A stretch of DNA of 64,000 nucleotides. It comes from Arthrobacter sp. StoSoilB19. GTDB lineage: Bacteria; Actinomycetota; Actinomycetes; Actinomycetales; Micrococcaceae. This document shows, in pieces, positions 20,732-31,892 of the stretch. Within the stretch, counting starts at the first letter, position 1. Every line of letters begins with the position of its first letter. The translations under genes were made by a program, and so were the position numbers. Under the pieces are notes generated by a model, which saw only the letters and a list, made by a program, of their open reading frames with translations, made no database searches and had not been told where the DNA came from. The stretch covers positions 2,108,001-2,172,000 of the forward strand of contig NZ_AP024650.1 of assembly GCF_019977275.1 (NCBI RefSeq). Direction: 5' to 3'.

Positions 20732-21499
20732 TCAATTCCACTTGAACCAACGGATGGCTGCGGCGCCGGCGATGACCGTCCAGAGCAGCAGGATGAGGGC
20801 GGCGCCGCCGTTCACGGCCCCGTCCAGGAAGGCGGCCCGCATCGATTCGCCCAGGGCGCCGGAGGGCAGGAAGTGCACGACTGCCTGCGCGGCGGCAGGC
20901 AGTCGCCCCGCGGGGATGACGATGCCGCCCATGGCGCCGAGGAGGATCCACAGCAGGTTGGTGATGGCCAGCGTGGCTTCCGGCCGGACTGTCCCGGCCA
21001 CCAGCAGCCCCAGCGCGGTGAAAGCCGCCGCGCCCAGCGCGAGCAGCGCCAGCCCCGGGAGCCAGCCCGCCGCCGTCGGCTGCCATCCCAGGGCCAGGGC
21101 AACCACGCCAACCACCACCACCTGGAGGCACAGAACGGCCAGGACCGACAGGACTTTGCCGGCAATCAGGCCGCCGCGGCCCAAGGGGGTGGTGGACAGG
21201 AACCGGAGTACGCCGTAGCGGCGGTCGAAGCCGGTGGCGATGCCCTGGCCGGTGAAGGCCGTGGACATCGCACACAGGGCCAGGATTCCGGGAACGGCCA
21301 CGTTGATGCGGCTGGATCCCATTCCGTCCAGGAACGGGGTGACCGTCAGGCCCACAAGTGCCAGCAGCGGCAGCACCACTGCCAGGATCAGCTGCTCGCC
21401 GTTCCGCAGCATTGTCAGTGCCTCGTACTTGCCCTGCAGCAGGACCCGGCGCAGCAGGGGCGCCGGCTGCTGGGCCTCCTGCATTGCTGCGGTGCTCAT
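20732..21499 (-). CDS. ABC-2 type transporter permease
   Basis: 255-residue integral membrane protein of the ABC-2 type with six predicted helices, for example LILAVVLPLLALVGLTVTPFL and VLAVLCLQVVVVGVVALALG. Its start overlaps the stop of the ATPase gene by 4 bases (ATGA), so the two make one exporter. Substrate unknown. Its position between ctaA and sufR, also seen in other Actinobacteria as I recall, suggests a link to heme or respiratory assembly, but nothing in the sequence proves it. Confidence 0.85.
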   Translation of the reverse strand: MSTAAMQEAQQPAPLLRRVLLQGKYEALTMLRNGEQLILAVVLPLLALVGLTVTPFLDGMGSSRINVAVPGILALCAMSTAFTGQGIATGFDRRYGVLRFLSTTPLGRGGLIAGKVLSVLAVLCLQVVVVGVVALALGWQPTAAGWLPGLALLALGAAAFTALGLLVAGTVRPEATLAITNLLWILLGAMGGIVIPAGRLPAAAQAVVHFLPSGALGESMRAAFLDGAVNGGAALILLLWTVIAGAAAIRWFKWN

Positions 21500-22467
21500 C
21501 GGATGTCCTTTCCCGAGATATCCAAAAAGACGTCTTCAAGGCTACGCGCCTGAAGGCTCATTGAGGCGGGCATGATTCCCTTCGCCTCCCACCACCGGGC
21601 CAGGGCGGAGAGGTGCCGGGGCGTCAGGGCGCCGGTGATGGTGTAGCTGCCGGCACGGGGTTCGGAAACGTCCACGTCATCCGGCAAAGCGGCTGCCAGG
21701 TCCAGCCCGGGCGGGGCTTCGAACGCCAGCGTCCGGATGTGCCCGCCGTCCTGGTCCGCAACGGGGCTGCGCTGCAGCAGTTCCTGCACGGTCCCTTCGG
21801 CAACGTTGCGGCCGCCGTCGATGATGTACACGTAGTCCGCCAGGCGCTGGGCGTCGTCCATCAGGTGGGTGGTGAGGATGATCCCCATCCCACTGTCACG
21901 CAACTCGGCGATCAGGTCGAACACCAGCTGCCGGGACTGCGGGTCCAGTCCGGCGCTGGGCTCGTCCAGGAACAATACTTCGGGCCTGCCCACCAGGGCG
22001 GCGGCGAGTGCCAGGCGCTGTTTCTGGCCGCCGGACAGCCTGCGCACGCTGGTCCGGCTGAAGGAGTCGATGCCCAGCCTGCCCACCAGGTCTTCCAGCG
22101 GCCACGGGCGGGCGTACAGCCCGGCGATGTGCCGCAGCAGCGGCAGGGGCCGGGCCGACGGCGGGAGGCCGCCGTCCTGCAGCATCACGCCGACGCGGGA
22201 CCGGAGGTCAGCGCCTGCCGCCGCCGGGTCCTGGCCCAGCAGCGAGATGGTGCCGCCACTGCGCTTTTGCAGGCCCTGGGCGCATTCGAGGGTGGTGGTT
22301 TTTCCGGCACCGTTGGCGCCGAGGAGGGCGGTTACCTGTCCGCGCTCGGCAACGAGTGAAACGCCGCTGACAACCCTGAGCATCTTTCCGTCCAGGCTGG
22401 AAAGGGGGCCGACGTCCTTGATGAGCCCATGGATGGACAGAACGGGGGACTGGGGGGATCGCACCAC
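21496..22467 (-). CDS. ABC transporter ATP-binding protein (exporter)
   Basis: 323-residue ABC ATPase: Walker A GANGAGKTTT, signature RLSGGQKQRLALAAAL, Walker B LFLDEPSAGLD, and the switch His in LTTHLMDD. The C-terminal part resembles the usual tail of drug- and lipid-export ATPases. Two adjacent GTG codons (22467 and 22464) are possible starts. A TAGAAT -10 at 22471-22476 places the likely transcript start at or next to the second GTG, so the gene may be leaderless. Divergent from sufR. Confidence 0.88.
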   Translation of the reverse strand: MVRSPQSPVLSIHGLIKDVGPLSSLDGKMLRVVSGVSLVAERGQVTALLGANGAGKTTTLECAQGLQKRSGGTISLLGQDPAAAGADLRSRVGVMLQDGGLPPSARPLPLLRHIAGLYARPWPLEDLVGRLGIDSFSRTSVRRLSGGQKQRLALAAALVGRPEVLFLDEPSAGLDPQSRQLVFDLIAELRDSGMGIILTTHLMDDAQRLADYVYIIDGGRNVAEGTVQELLQRSPVADQDGGHIRTLAFEAPPGLDLAAALPDDVDVSEPRAGSYTITGALTPRHLSALARWWEAKGIMPASMSLQARSLEDVFLDISGKDIR

Positions 22468-22470
22468 AGT

Positions 22471-22476
22471 ATTCTA
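22471..22476 (-). promoter_or_regulatory. putative -10 element of a leaderless promoter
   Basis: TAGAAT on the minus strand. A start 7 bases downstream of its last base falls on the G of the second GTG of the ABC ATPase gene. No clear -35 is seen. Confidence 0.4.
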
Positions 22477-22589
22477 CGGGATGTAGTATTTAGCACCGTC
22501 CCCCGGGCCTGTGCAGCTGCCTGGCATAGGTCAGCCTGCCCTTACTGGAGTGCGGGACTAAATTACGACATGATTGTGTTGTGTATTCC

Positions 22590-23374
22590 ATGACCAACGC
22601 TACTGCCGTGCCTGCGCCCGGGCCTGTGGCTGATGCCGACGAGCGCACCCGGGACCGGGTCCTCGCTGCCGTCCTGGAGCACGGGCCCGTCAGCGCGGCC
22701 GAACTGGGCGACATGCTGGGATTCACCCCGGCCGCCGTCCGGCGCCACCTGGACCACCTGTCGCGTGCGGGCGTCATCGAGGTCAAGCGGGTGGCCAAGC
22801 CCGGCGCGGGTGCCGGCCGTCCGGCCCGCCGCTACGTCCTCAGTTCACAGGGCCAGTCCAGCCTGGGCAACGACTACCTGGACATCGCCGCCCTTGCGCT
22901 CCAGCAGCTGCAAAAGATGGCAGGCCCGGACGCGGTGCGCGCCTTCGCCGAGGAGCGCTTTGCGGACATGGAGCGGCGCTACGCACCCGAAATCGAGCAG
23001 GCCGGCCCGGACATCCGGGACCGCGCCACCGCACTCGCAGCGGCGCTGACCCGCGACAACTTCGTGGCCTCCGCTGCGTCCATCGAGGCAAAGGCACCGC
23101 TGCCCGCGGCGCTTTCCAGCGTGCAGCTCTGCCAGGGCCACTGCCCCATCCAGCAGCTCGCCGCCCGCTTCCCGGTGTTCTGCGACGTCGAGACCGAAGT
23201 CTTTTCAAGGCTGGTGGGCGTTGACGTCCGCCGCCTCTCCACGCTGGCCCGCGGCGGCCACGTCTGCACCACACATATTCCTACAGGCAGGCTGCCTGCC
23301 AAACCGGCCACGGTGCCGGCGGCAGCCCCCGCCAGCCTGGACGAAGTAATCAACCATCAGCAAGAAAGGCCGTG

Positions 23375-23375
<1 letters not shown>
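22590..23375 (+). CDS. sufR: Fe-S cluster-sensing transcriptional regulator SufR
   Basis: About 261-residue winged-helix regulator. The N-terminal DNA-binding part contains [21 protein letters not shown]. The C-terminal part has three cysteines (LCQGHC, then FPVFCDVE) that fit an Fe-S cluster site. In cyanobacteria and mycobacteria SufR represses the suf operon when its cluster is loaded. A GTG at 22581 would add three residues; the ATG is preferred. Its stop overlaps the sufB start, so it is the operon's first gene and probably autoregulates it. Confidence 0.92.
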
Positions 23376-24837
<1,462 letters not shown>

Positions 24838-24838
<1 letters not shown>

Positions 24839-26079
24839 TGACTGCCGAAGCAACTACCGAAAAGGCGCGCGTCGGCGCACCGTCGATCGCCGGTTTCACC
24901 GAGGAGGGCGAGCACCTCGTCGCCTCCAAGGTGGACCGCCACCACAGCCACGGCACACAGGTCATGGCCTCCCGCGCCGAGCGGCTCACCAGCCATGACG
25001 TGGCCGATTTCGCCCTGCCCAACGGCCGGGAAGAGGAATGGCGCTTCACCCCGGTGCGTGAACTGGCCAACCTGCTGTCCGATACCCCGTCGGAGGCCGG
25101 CGCCCTTGGCGTCACGGTCGAGGCACCTGCAGCCGTGGTCCAGCGGACCCTCCGCGCAGGTGAGGCCCCCCGTGGCGCCACCCTCGTCCCCGCCGACCGT
25201 GCCGCCGTCGTGGCTTCCGCGAACGCCGGCGACGCCCAGCTCATCTCCATCCCGGCGAACGCCGAGTTGGACGAGCCGGTGCGCCTGGTCCTGACCGGCA
25301 ACGGCGCAGGCCGCCGGACCAACTCCCACGTGGTGATCGAAGCCGGAGTCAACAGCCGCTCCGTCGTGATCATCGAGCACGACGGCACCTCAGACCACAA
25401 CGGCAACGTTGAGGTCCTGGTTCGCGAAGGCGCCCACCTCACGGTGGTTTCCCTGCAGCTCTGGGGGGACGACGCCAAGCACCTGGCACAGCATGACGCC
25501 GAGGTTGCCAAGGACGCCGTGTACAAGCACATTGCCGTAACTCTTGGCGGCAAGATCGTGCGCCTGAACTCCAACGTCCGCTTCGCCGGGGAAGGCGCCG
25601 AGACACAGCTCCTGGGCCTTTACTACGCCGATGCAGGCCAGCACCTGGAGCACCGTTCCTTCGTGGACCACAACGTGGCCAACTGCAAGTCCAACGTCCT
25701 CTACAAGGGCGCGCTGCAGGGCAAGGGTGCGCACACGGTCTGGGTTGGCGACGTGCTGATCCAGAAGCAGGCCGAGGGCACCGACTCCTACGAGAAGAAC
25801 CAGAACCTGGTCCTGACCGACGGCTGCCGCGCGGACTCCGTGCCCAACCTCGAGATCGAGACCGGCCTGATCGAGGGTGCCGGCCACGCCAGCGCCACCG
25901 GCCGGTTCGACGACGAGCACCTGTTCTACCTGATGGCCCGCGGCATCCCCGAGGATGTTGCCCGCCGCCTGGTGGTCCGCGGCTTCCTGAACGAGATCAT
26001 CCAGCAGATCAAGGTCCCGGCCCTCGAAGAGCGCCTGACCGATGCCGTGGAACGCGAACTCGCGGCAATCGACTACTAG
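24838..26079 (+). CDS. sufD: Fe-S cluster assembly protein SufD
   Basis: 413-residue SufD, structural partner of SufB in the SufBCD complex. It shares the SufB C-terminal pattern (RGIPEDVARRLVVRGFLNE) and the beta-helix repeats, and has the N-terminal EEWRFTPVRE helix typical of SufD. The start overlaps the sufB stop (TAATG). Nothing unusual. Confidence 0.96.
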
Positions 26080-26099
26080 AGACAGGCAGGCAGGAACGT

Positions 26100-26456
26100 A
26101 TGAGCGGCAAACCCAAGGGTGAGCTGGTGTGCAGCGCCAATGACATCCAGGTCAAGCAGGCGCTGCGCATCCTGGTGGACGGCTACCCCGTAGCCGTGGT
26201 CCGGGACTCGATGGGGGACATCCACGCCATCGGTGACACCTGCTCGCACGCGGACATTTCCCTGTCCGAAGGCGACGTGGAAGGTTGCGCCATCGAGTGC
26301 TGGGGGCATGGTTCCCAGTTCGACCTGCGCAGCGGCCAGCCGCTCCAGCTCCCCGCCTACGATCCCGTGCCGGTCTTCGCCGTCGAACTCGACGGGGACG
26401 ACGTCTACGTGGACGTCACCAACGTTTTGAACGGCGCAGCAGTAGACAACTACTGA
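26100..26456 (+). CDS. Rieske [2Fe-2S] ferredoxin-like protein
   Basis: 118-residue Rieske-fold protein with both cluster motifs intact: CSH (CxH) in DTCSHADISLSEG and CWGH (CxxH) in IECWGHGSQFDL. It resembles the ferredoxin subunit of ring-hydroxylating dioxygenases, but no oxygenase is nearby. Placed between sufD and sufC, it is probably an electron carrier or client of Suf assembly; this placement recurs in actinobacterial suf operons. Role inferred. Confidence 0.93.
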   Translation: MSGKPKGELVCSANDIQVKQALRILVDGYPVAVVRDSMGDIHAIGDTCSHADISLSEGDVEGCAIECWGHGSQFDLRSGQPLQLPAYDPVPVFAVELDGDDVYVDVTNVLNGAAVDNY

Positions 26457-26498
26457 GCGCCCGCAGCACCAGACTTACGAGCGAAAAGAAAGAAGAGC

Positions 26499-27293
<795 letters not shown>

Positions 27294-27305
27294 TAAGGAC
27301 TTGTC

Positions 27306-27638
27306 ATGACCGAAATCAAGCCGGGCCGCACGGCCCTGGAGGACGTCGAAGAGGCGCTCAAGGACGTCATCGACCCTGAGCTTGGCGTCAACGTGGTGGA
27401 CCTGGGCCTCCTGTACGGCCTGAAGTACTCCGATGACGACGGTGCGCTCCTGATCGACATGACGCTCACCACCGCAGCCTGCCCGCTCACCGACGTGCTC
27501 GAGGAGCAGGTGGGCCAGGCCCTGGACGGCGTCGTTGACGACTGGCGCCTCAACTGGGTCTGGATGCCGCCTTGGGGTCCCGAGCGGATCACCGATGACG
27601 GCAAGGACCAGATGAGGGCCCTCGGCTTCAACATCTAG
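27306..27638 (+). CDS. sufT: metal-sulfur cluster assembly factor (DUF59/MIP18 family, SufT-like)
   Basis: 110-residue DUF59-family protein. It shows DVIDPELGVNVVDLGLLYGL and the conserved cysteine in TLTTAACPLTDVLEEQ, both family marks. SufT proteins help Fe-S maturation under high demand. It is the last gene of the operon, 12 bases after sufC, and is followed by a long terminator hairpin. Confidence 0.92.
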   Translation: MTEIKPGRTALEDVEEALKDVIDPELGVNVVDLGLLYGLKYSDDDGALLIDMTLTTAACPLTDVLEEQVGQALDGVVDDWRLNWVWMPPWGPERITDDGKDQMRALGFNI

Positions 27639-27698
27639 AAAAAAGTACGACGACGGCCGGTCACCATTCCCGCGAAAGGTGACCGGCCGTCGTCGTAC
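27639..27698. terminator. long bidirectional terminator between sufT and the metallopeptidase gene
   Basis: A 21-bp perfect stem (27645-27665 with 27678-27698) and a 12-base loop. On the minus strand it is followed by a run of six T (the A-run at 27639-27644), a classical intrinsic terminator for the convergent metallopeptidase gene. It can also stop the suf transcript. Confidence 0.9.
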
Positions 27699-27713
27699 CC
27701 CGTTCCATCGAGG

Positions 27714-28595
27714 TTAGAGGCTGGCGGCGCTGAAGGTGTCGCACTGCTTGATGTCGCCGGTCTGGTAGCCCCGGCTGAACCACCGCTGGCGTTCCTCACT
27801 GGAGCCGTGTGTCCAGCCTTCGGGGGAGACACGTCCGGTGGCTGCCTTCTGGATCCGGTCATCGCCCACTGATGCGGCCGCCGACAACGCGTCGTTGACG
27901 TCCTGCTGGGTGAGCGGTTCCAGGTAGGGCTGCCCGGTGGACGGGTCCGGCGTGGTGGATGCGTACTTGGCCCACAGGCCTGCATAGCAATCCGCCTGCA
28001 GTTCCGTACGGACGGAACCGGACTCCGGTCCCTGCGGGTCCTGCTGCGCCCGCTGCAGATCGCCCAGCAGGTTCTGGACGTGGTGGCCGAACTCGTGCGC
28101 CACTACGTATTCCTGGGCCAGAGGTCCGCCTGAGGAACCGAACCGGTCCACGAGTTCCTGGAAGAAACCGGGATCAAAGTAGGCGGTAGTGTCCGTGGGG
28201 CAGTAGAAGGGCCCTACTTCGGAGGTTGCGGCCCCGCACCCGGTGTTGGTGCCGCCGCTGAAGATCACGGCCTCCGGGCGGGGGTACTGCACGTTGTACT
28301 GCTTCAGGTAGCCGGGCCAGAACGCATTGAGGCTGTTCACCGTGCCGGTGATCCGGCAGTCCAGGCGGGCATCGGCGTCCGCTCCGGTGGTGCAGGCCGG
28401 TGCCGTGCCCTGGGACTGTCCGCCGGCACCGTTGTCCACCAGCCCGCCGAGCATGTTCGGGTTGATTCCCAGCAGGAGCGCAACGAGCAGCACCAGGCCG
28501 CCGCCGATTCCGCCGCCGATTTTCACGCCGGTGCCCATGCCCCTACGGTCCTGGACCTGGGAAGGATCAAGCTGCACGTTGTCATTGAAACTCAT
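27714..28595 (-). CDS. neutral zinc metallopeptidase (YpfJ/KPN_02809 family)
   Basis: 293-residue predicted membrane-anchored zinc metallopeptidase. The zinc motif HEFGHHVQ lies mid-protein and is followed by the conserved ELQADCYAGLWA. The N-terminus has a short cytoplasmic part (MSFNDNVQLDPSQVQDRRGM), a glycine-rich stretch and one membrane helix (about residues 28-45). The start at 28595 is the only one that fits the family; the frame remains open upstream by chance. Substrates are unknown for the family. Monocistronic by its position. Confidence 0.92.
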   Translation of the reverse strand: MSFNDNVQLDPSQVQDRRGMGTGVKIGGGIGGGLVLLVALLLGINPNMLGGLVDNGAGGQSQGTAPACTTGADADARLDCRITGTVNSLNAFWPGYLKQYNVQYPRPEAVIFSGGTNTGCGAATSEVGPFYCPTDTTAYFDPGFFQELVDRFGSSGGPLAQEYVVAHEFGHHVQNLLGDLQRAQQDPQGPESGSVRTELQADCYAGLWAKYASTTPDPSTGQPYLEPLTQQDVNDALSAAASVGDDRIQKAATGRVSPEGWTHGSSEERQRWFSRGYQTGDIKQCDTFSAASL

Positions 28596-28653
28596 ATCGT
28601 CACAATACCCGCGGGCCGGGGGCTCAACCCGTGGCGGCCGGTAAAGTTGGTCC

Positions 28654-30060
28654 GTGCCTTTCCTCGACAAGATCCAGCTCTGGGCTGGGCAACGGCCGCA
28701 CGACACTGCCGTGGTGATCGCGGGCCGGCGACTGGACTGGGCGGAGCTGCTGGATGCCGCCGCGGGTCTGGTGCCGGAGATGAAGTCCGTCAGTACCCTG
28801 TGCGAGTCCAATTCGGTGGACTTTGCCGTAAAGTTCGCAGCCGCCGTGGCCGGCGGCCGCCAGTGCGCGGTCCTGGACCCTTCGTGGCCCGCACCGCTGC
28901 AGGAGGATATTGTCCGGCGGGTGGAGGCATGCGCCGTTCCGGCCCAGGTCTCCCCGGACGACGTGCTGGCCGACGGCCCGCCTGGCTCCAGCTTCCTCAT
29001 CGGCCTCACTTCCGGCACTACGTCTGTACCCAAGGCGTTTACCCGCTCCCGGCGGTCATGGCAGCAGTCCTTCGACGCTTCCATCGAGTTTTTCGGGCTT
29101 CGCCAGGACGACGTCACCCTTGCGCCCGGGCCGCTGGCTGCCAGCCTGAACCTCTATGCCCTGGCCGAATGCCTCTACGCCGGATCCGAGTTCCAAACAC
29201 TGGAGACGTTCGACGTCGGCGACGTCCACGCTGCCATCACCCACGACCGGGTCACCCGGCTGGTCCTGGTGCCCACCATGCTGCGGATGCTCAGCGAACG
29301 GGGGATGACAGGGTGCGTGGACGCCTCCGGAATCCGCACCATCATCTGTGCAGGCTCCAAACTCGATGCCCGCACCCTGGAAGCGGCACGGCGCTGGGCG
29401 CCGAACGCCACCATTTATGAGTACTACGGCGCCTCCGAGCTGAGCTTCGTCTCCGGCCTGGGCCTGGCCGCGGGACAGGTTCCGGCGGCGGGCGGCACGG
29501 GAATCGGGCGGCCCTTTCCCGGTGTCGATGTCCGGATCCTGGATGACGGTGGCGCAGCGGTTCCGGACGGCGGCTACGGCAACATCTGCGTCCGCAGCGG
29601 CATGGTGAGCAACGGCTACCTGTGGGGCGACGACGGCGAGGCGCTGCGGTCCTTCGGCGACTGGTACACGGTGGGGGACCAGGGCTACCTTCTGGACGGC
29701 GAGCTGCACATCCTTGGCCGGCGCGCGGACATGATCCTTACCGCCGGAAGGAACGTCTACCCGCACGAGGTGGAACTGGCCCTGGCGGCAGTCCCGGGTG
29801 TGGCGGCAGCGGTGGCCGCCGGCGTGGCTGACGATCTGCGCGGCCAGCGCGTGGTGGCGGGGGTGGTTGCATCCCATGGCGGGCTGACGGCCACGCAGTT
29901 GCGCGCCGGCCTGGAGGACATCCTGTCCCGGCACAAGCGGCCCCTGCAGTACTACCTCCTGCCGGAACTTCCCACCACGGACCGCGGCAAGGTCAGCCGG
30001 AACCTGCTGCTGGAGTGGATCAACACCCGGGACCCCAGGGTACGGCCCCTTGGTGGCTGA
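28654..30060 (+). CDS. acyl-CoA synthetase/AMP-binding ligase (YhfT-like)
   Basis: 468-residue adenylate-forming enzyme. Motifs in order: the phosphate loop LTSGTTSVPKAF, the A5 motif YEYYGASELSF, the A7 motif GDQGYLLDGELHILGR, and A8/A10 in MILTAGRNVYPHEVE with a C-terminal lysine in TDRGKVSRN. It activates a carboxylic acid to its CoA thioester; chain length is unknown. It overlaps the thiolase gene, and both converge with the biotin ECF operon. In Bacillus subtilis the same trio (bioY homologue yhfU, ligase yhfT, thiolase yhfS) forms an operon, so a biotin-related role is plausible. GTG start. Confidence 0.88.
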   Translation: MPFLDKIQLWAGQRPHDTAVVIAGRRLDWAELLDAAAGLVPEMKSVSTLCESNSVDFAVKFAAAVAGGRQCAVLDPSWPAPLQEDIVRRVEACAVPAQVSPDDVLADGPPGSSFLIGLTSGTTSVPKAFTRSRRSWQQSFDASIEFFGLRQDDVTLAPGPLAASLNLYALAECLYAGSEFQTLETFDVGDVHAAITHDRVTRLVLVPTMLRMLSERGMTGCVDASGIRTIICAGSKLDARTLEAARRWAPNATIYEYYGASELSFVSGLGLAAGQVPAAGGTGIGRPFPGVDVRILDDGGAAVPDGGYGNICVRSGMVSNGYLWGDDGEALRSFGDWYTVGDQGYLLDGELHILGRRADMILTAGRNVYPHEVELALAAVPGVAAAVAAGVADDLRGQRVVAGVVASHGGLTATQLRAGLEDILSRHKRPLQYYLLPELPTTDRGKVSRNLLLEWINTRDPRVRPLGG

Positions 30061-31252
30061 CGCGGTGCACGCTGAGCTCCTGCCGCCGGACCGCCAGCCG
30101 GTGATCATCGCCGCCCGCCGCACCCCGGTGTGCCCGGTCAACGGAGCCCTGCGCACCCTGCGGGCACATCAACTCCTGGCCCCGGTGCTGCGCGCGCTCG
30201 TCTCCGAACTGTCCCTGGAGCCGGAGTCCGTTGCCGACGTCGTGATCGGCAACGCGGTGGGCGGCGGCGGAAACGTGGCCCGGTTGGCCTTGCTGGAGGC
30301 GGGTCTGCCCGTCACCGTACCCGGGATCACCGTGGACCGGCAGTGTGGCTCAGGACTGGACGCCATCGTCCTCGCCGCCCGGCTCGTGGCGGCAGGAGGC
30401 AGTCCCGTTTACCTGGCTGGGGGAGTGGAGAGCACCAGCACCGCGCCCCTGCGCGCCAACCGGAGGGACGACGGCGGCCCGGAGTTTTACGCCCGCGCCC
30501 AGTTTGTGCCGGCCAGCTACGGCGATCCGGACATGGGTACCGCCGCGGAAACGGTAGCCGCGGAATACGGCGTCGGCAGGGACCGCCAGGATGCCTTCGC
30601 CCTTGCCAGCCACCGGAAGGCCCTCACGGCGACCCGGGACGGGCGTTTCGCGGGCGAACTCGTGCCACTGGCCACCGCTGCCGGGACCGTCTCCGTCGAT
30701 GGCGGGCCGCGGGCCGGCCTGACCCCCGCCATCATGGCAAGGTTCCCGGCCGCCTTCGTGCCGGGAGGAACCGTTACCGCCGGAAACTCCTGCTTCGACG
30801 CGGACGCCGCCGCCGCCGTCGTCATCACCTCCCTGGAGCGTGCACGCCGGCTGGGGGCACGCGACGGCCTGGTGGTGCGCGGCACCGGCACAGCCGGCGT
30901 GGCCCCCCAGGTACTGGGGATCGGTGCTGCCCCTGCCGCGCGGGAGGTGCTGGCCCGTGCCGGGGTGTCAGCCGGCGAGGTGGGCCTGGTGGAATTCAAT
31001 GAGGCGTTCGCGTCGCAGGCACTTGCCTGCCTGGACCAGCTTGGCATCGATCCCGAGCGGGCAAACCTCGACGGCGGTGCGCTGGCCCTGGGGCATGCCT
31101 ACGGTGCGTCCGGGGCCGTCCTGGTGACGCGGCTGCTGGCCCAGGCGAGGGGCGCCGGCACGCCGGGAACCCTGGGGCTGGCGATGATCAGCATGGCGGG
31201 CGGCATGGGGACCGCGGCACTGCTGGAGTACCGGCAGCTGTCGCCAGCCTGA
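30053..31252 (+). CDS. thiolase-family protein with altered C-terminal active site (YhfS-like)
   Basis: 399-residue thiolase. The nucleophilic Cys in DRQCGSGLD (about residue 98), the NEAFASQA motif and the His in LALGHAYGASGAV are present. The C-terminal motif, normally a CxGGG-type loop carrying the second catalytic Cys, reads SMAGGMG, with Ser (codon 31190-31192) at the Cys position. The acid/base residue for C-C bond chemistry is therefore missing, and ordinary thiolysis is doubtful. The start is uncertain (TTG 30050, GTG 30053 or later). It overlaps the upstream ligase gene by 8 bases, so the two are co-transcribed. Confidence 0.88.
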   Translation: MADAVHAELLPPDRQPVIIAARRTPVCPVNGALRTLRAHQLLAPVLRALVSELSLEPESVADVVIGNAVGGGGNVARLALLEAGLPVTVPGITVDRQCGSGLDAIVLAARLVAAGGSPVYLAGGVESTSTAPLRANRRDDGGPEFYARAQFVPASYGDPDMGTAAETVAAEYGVGRDRQDAFALASHRKALTATRDGRFAGELVPLATAAGTVSVDGGPRAGLTPAIMARFPAAFVPGGTVTAGNSCFDADAAAAVVITSLERARRLGARDGLVVRGTGTAGVAPQVLGIGAAPAAREVLARAGVSAGEVGLVEFNEAFASQALACLDQLGIDPERANLDGGALALGHAYGASGAVLVTRLLAQARGAGTPGTLGLAMISMAGGMGTAALLEYRQLSPA

Positions 31253-31268
31253 TCTTCAGGGGGCTGTG

Positions 31269-31892
31269 TCAGTCCTCGGCCTCGCCGAGGCCGCGGGCGG
31301 CGAGCGCTTCGCCGGTTTGGCGGGCGTAGGCCACGGAGGTGATGAACACGGGCAGGATCAATGCGCGCGGGTTGCGCTCCAGGCCCCGTGCCCGGGCGGA
31401 ATCGCGGACGTCGGCGAACGTGCCGGCAATGAACGGGATGCTGCGAAGCATGATGCCAGTAGTCAGGGCGAAGCGTTCAGGATCGGCGCCGAGCCTCCTG
31501 AACGGACGCGCCAGCCGGACAACGCCATCCAGGAGCTGTTGAATGGGTGTGGTGGCGGTGAGCAGGGACGCCGCCACCACGCAGACCAGGATGTTCAGGA
31601 CGATCCGCGCCGCAGTGGGGCCGCCGAGCTGCCACCACTGGAAGAACCCGATGGCCAACAGCACTGGAGCCAGCGGCCGGACGGCTCCCCAGATCCGTCT
31701 CGCGCCGGCGCCTGCCAACAGGAACAGTCCGGTGAGCATGGCCAGCACGGCAGCGGAGATGCGCCAATCCACGATGACGAAGGACGCCAGGCCGCAGGCA
31801 AACACAAGCCCGAACTTCAGCGCCAGCGGTGCGCGGTGAAGGAGGGAGTTGCCTGGCACGTAATTGGCCAGGAGGAATCCGTGGCCCCTCAC
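31269..31892 (-). CDS. bioN: energy-coupling factor transporter transmembrane protein (BioN/EcfT)
   Basis: 207-residue EcfT-type membrane subunit with about five helices and the two Ala-Arg-Gly signatures that contact the ATPase (SARARGLERN and ALAARGL). GTG at 31892 is chosen because it overlaps the bioM stop as GTGA; an earlier GTG at 31934 would make a 46-base overlap. With bioM and bioY it makes a complete biotin-specific ECF transporter. Confidence 0.9.
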   Translation of the reverse strand: MRGHGFLLANYVPGNSLLHRAPLALKFGLVFACGLASFVIVDWRISAAVLAMLTGLFLLAGAGARRIWGAVRPLAPVLLAIGFFQWWQLGGPTAARIVLNILVCVVAASLLTATTPIQQLLDGVVRLARPFRRLGADPERFALTTGIMLRSIPFIAGTFADVRDSARARGLERNPRALILPVFITSVAYARQTGEALAARGLGEAED

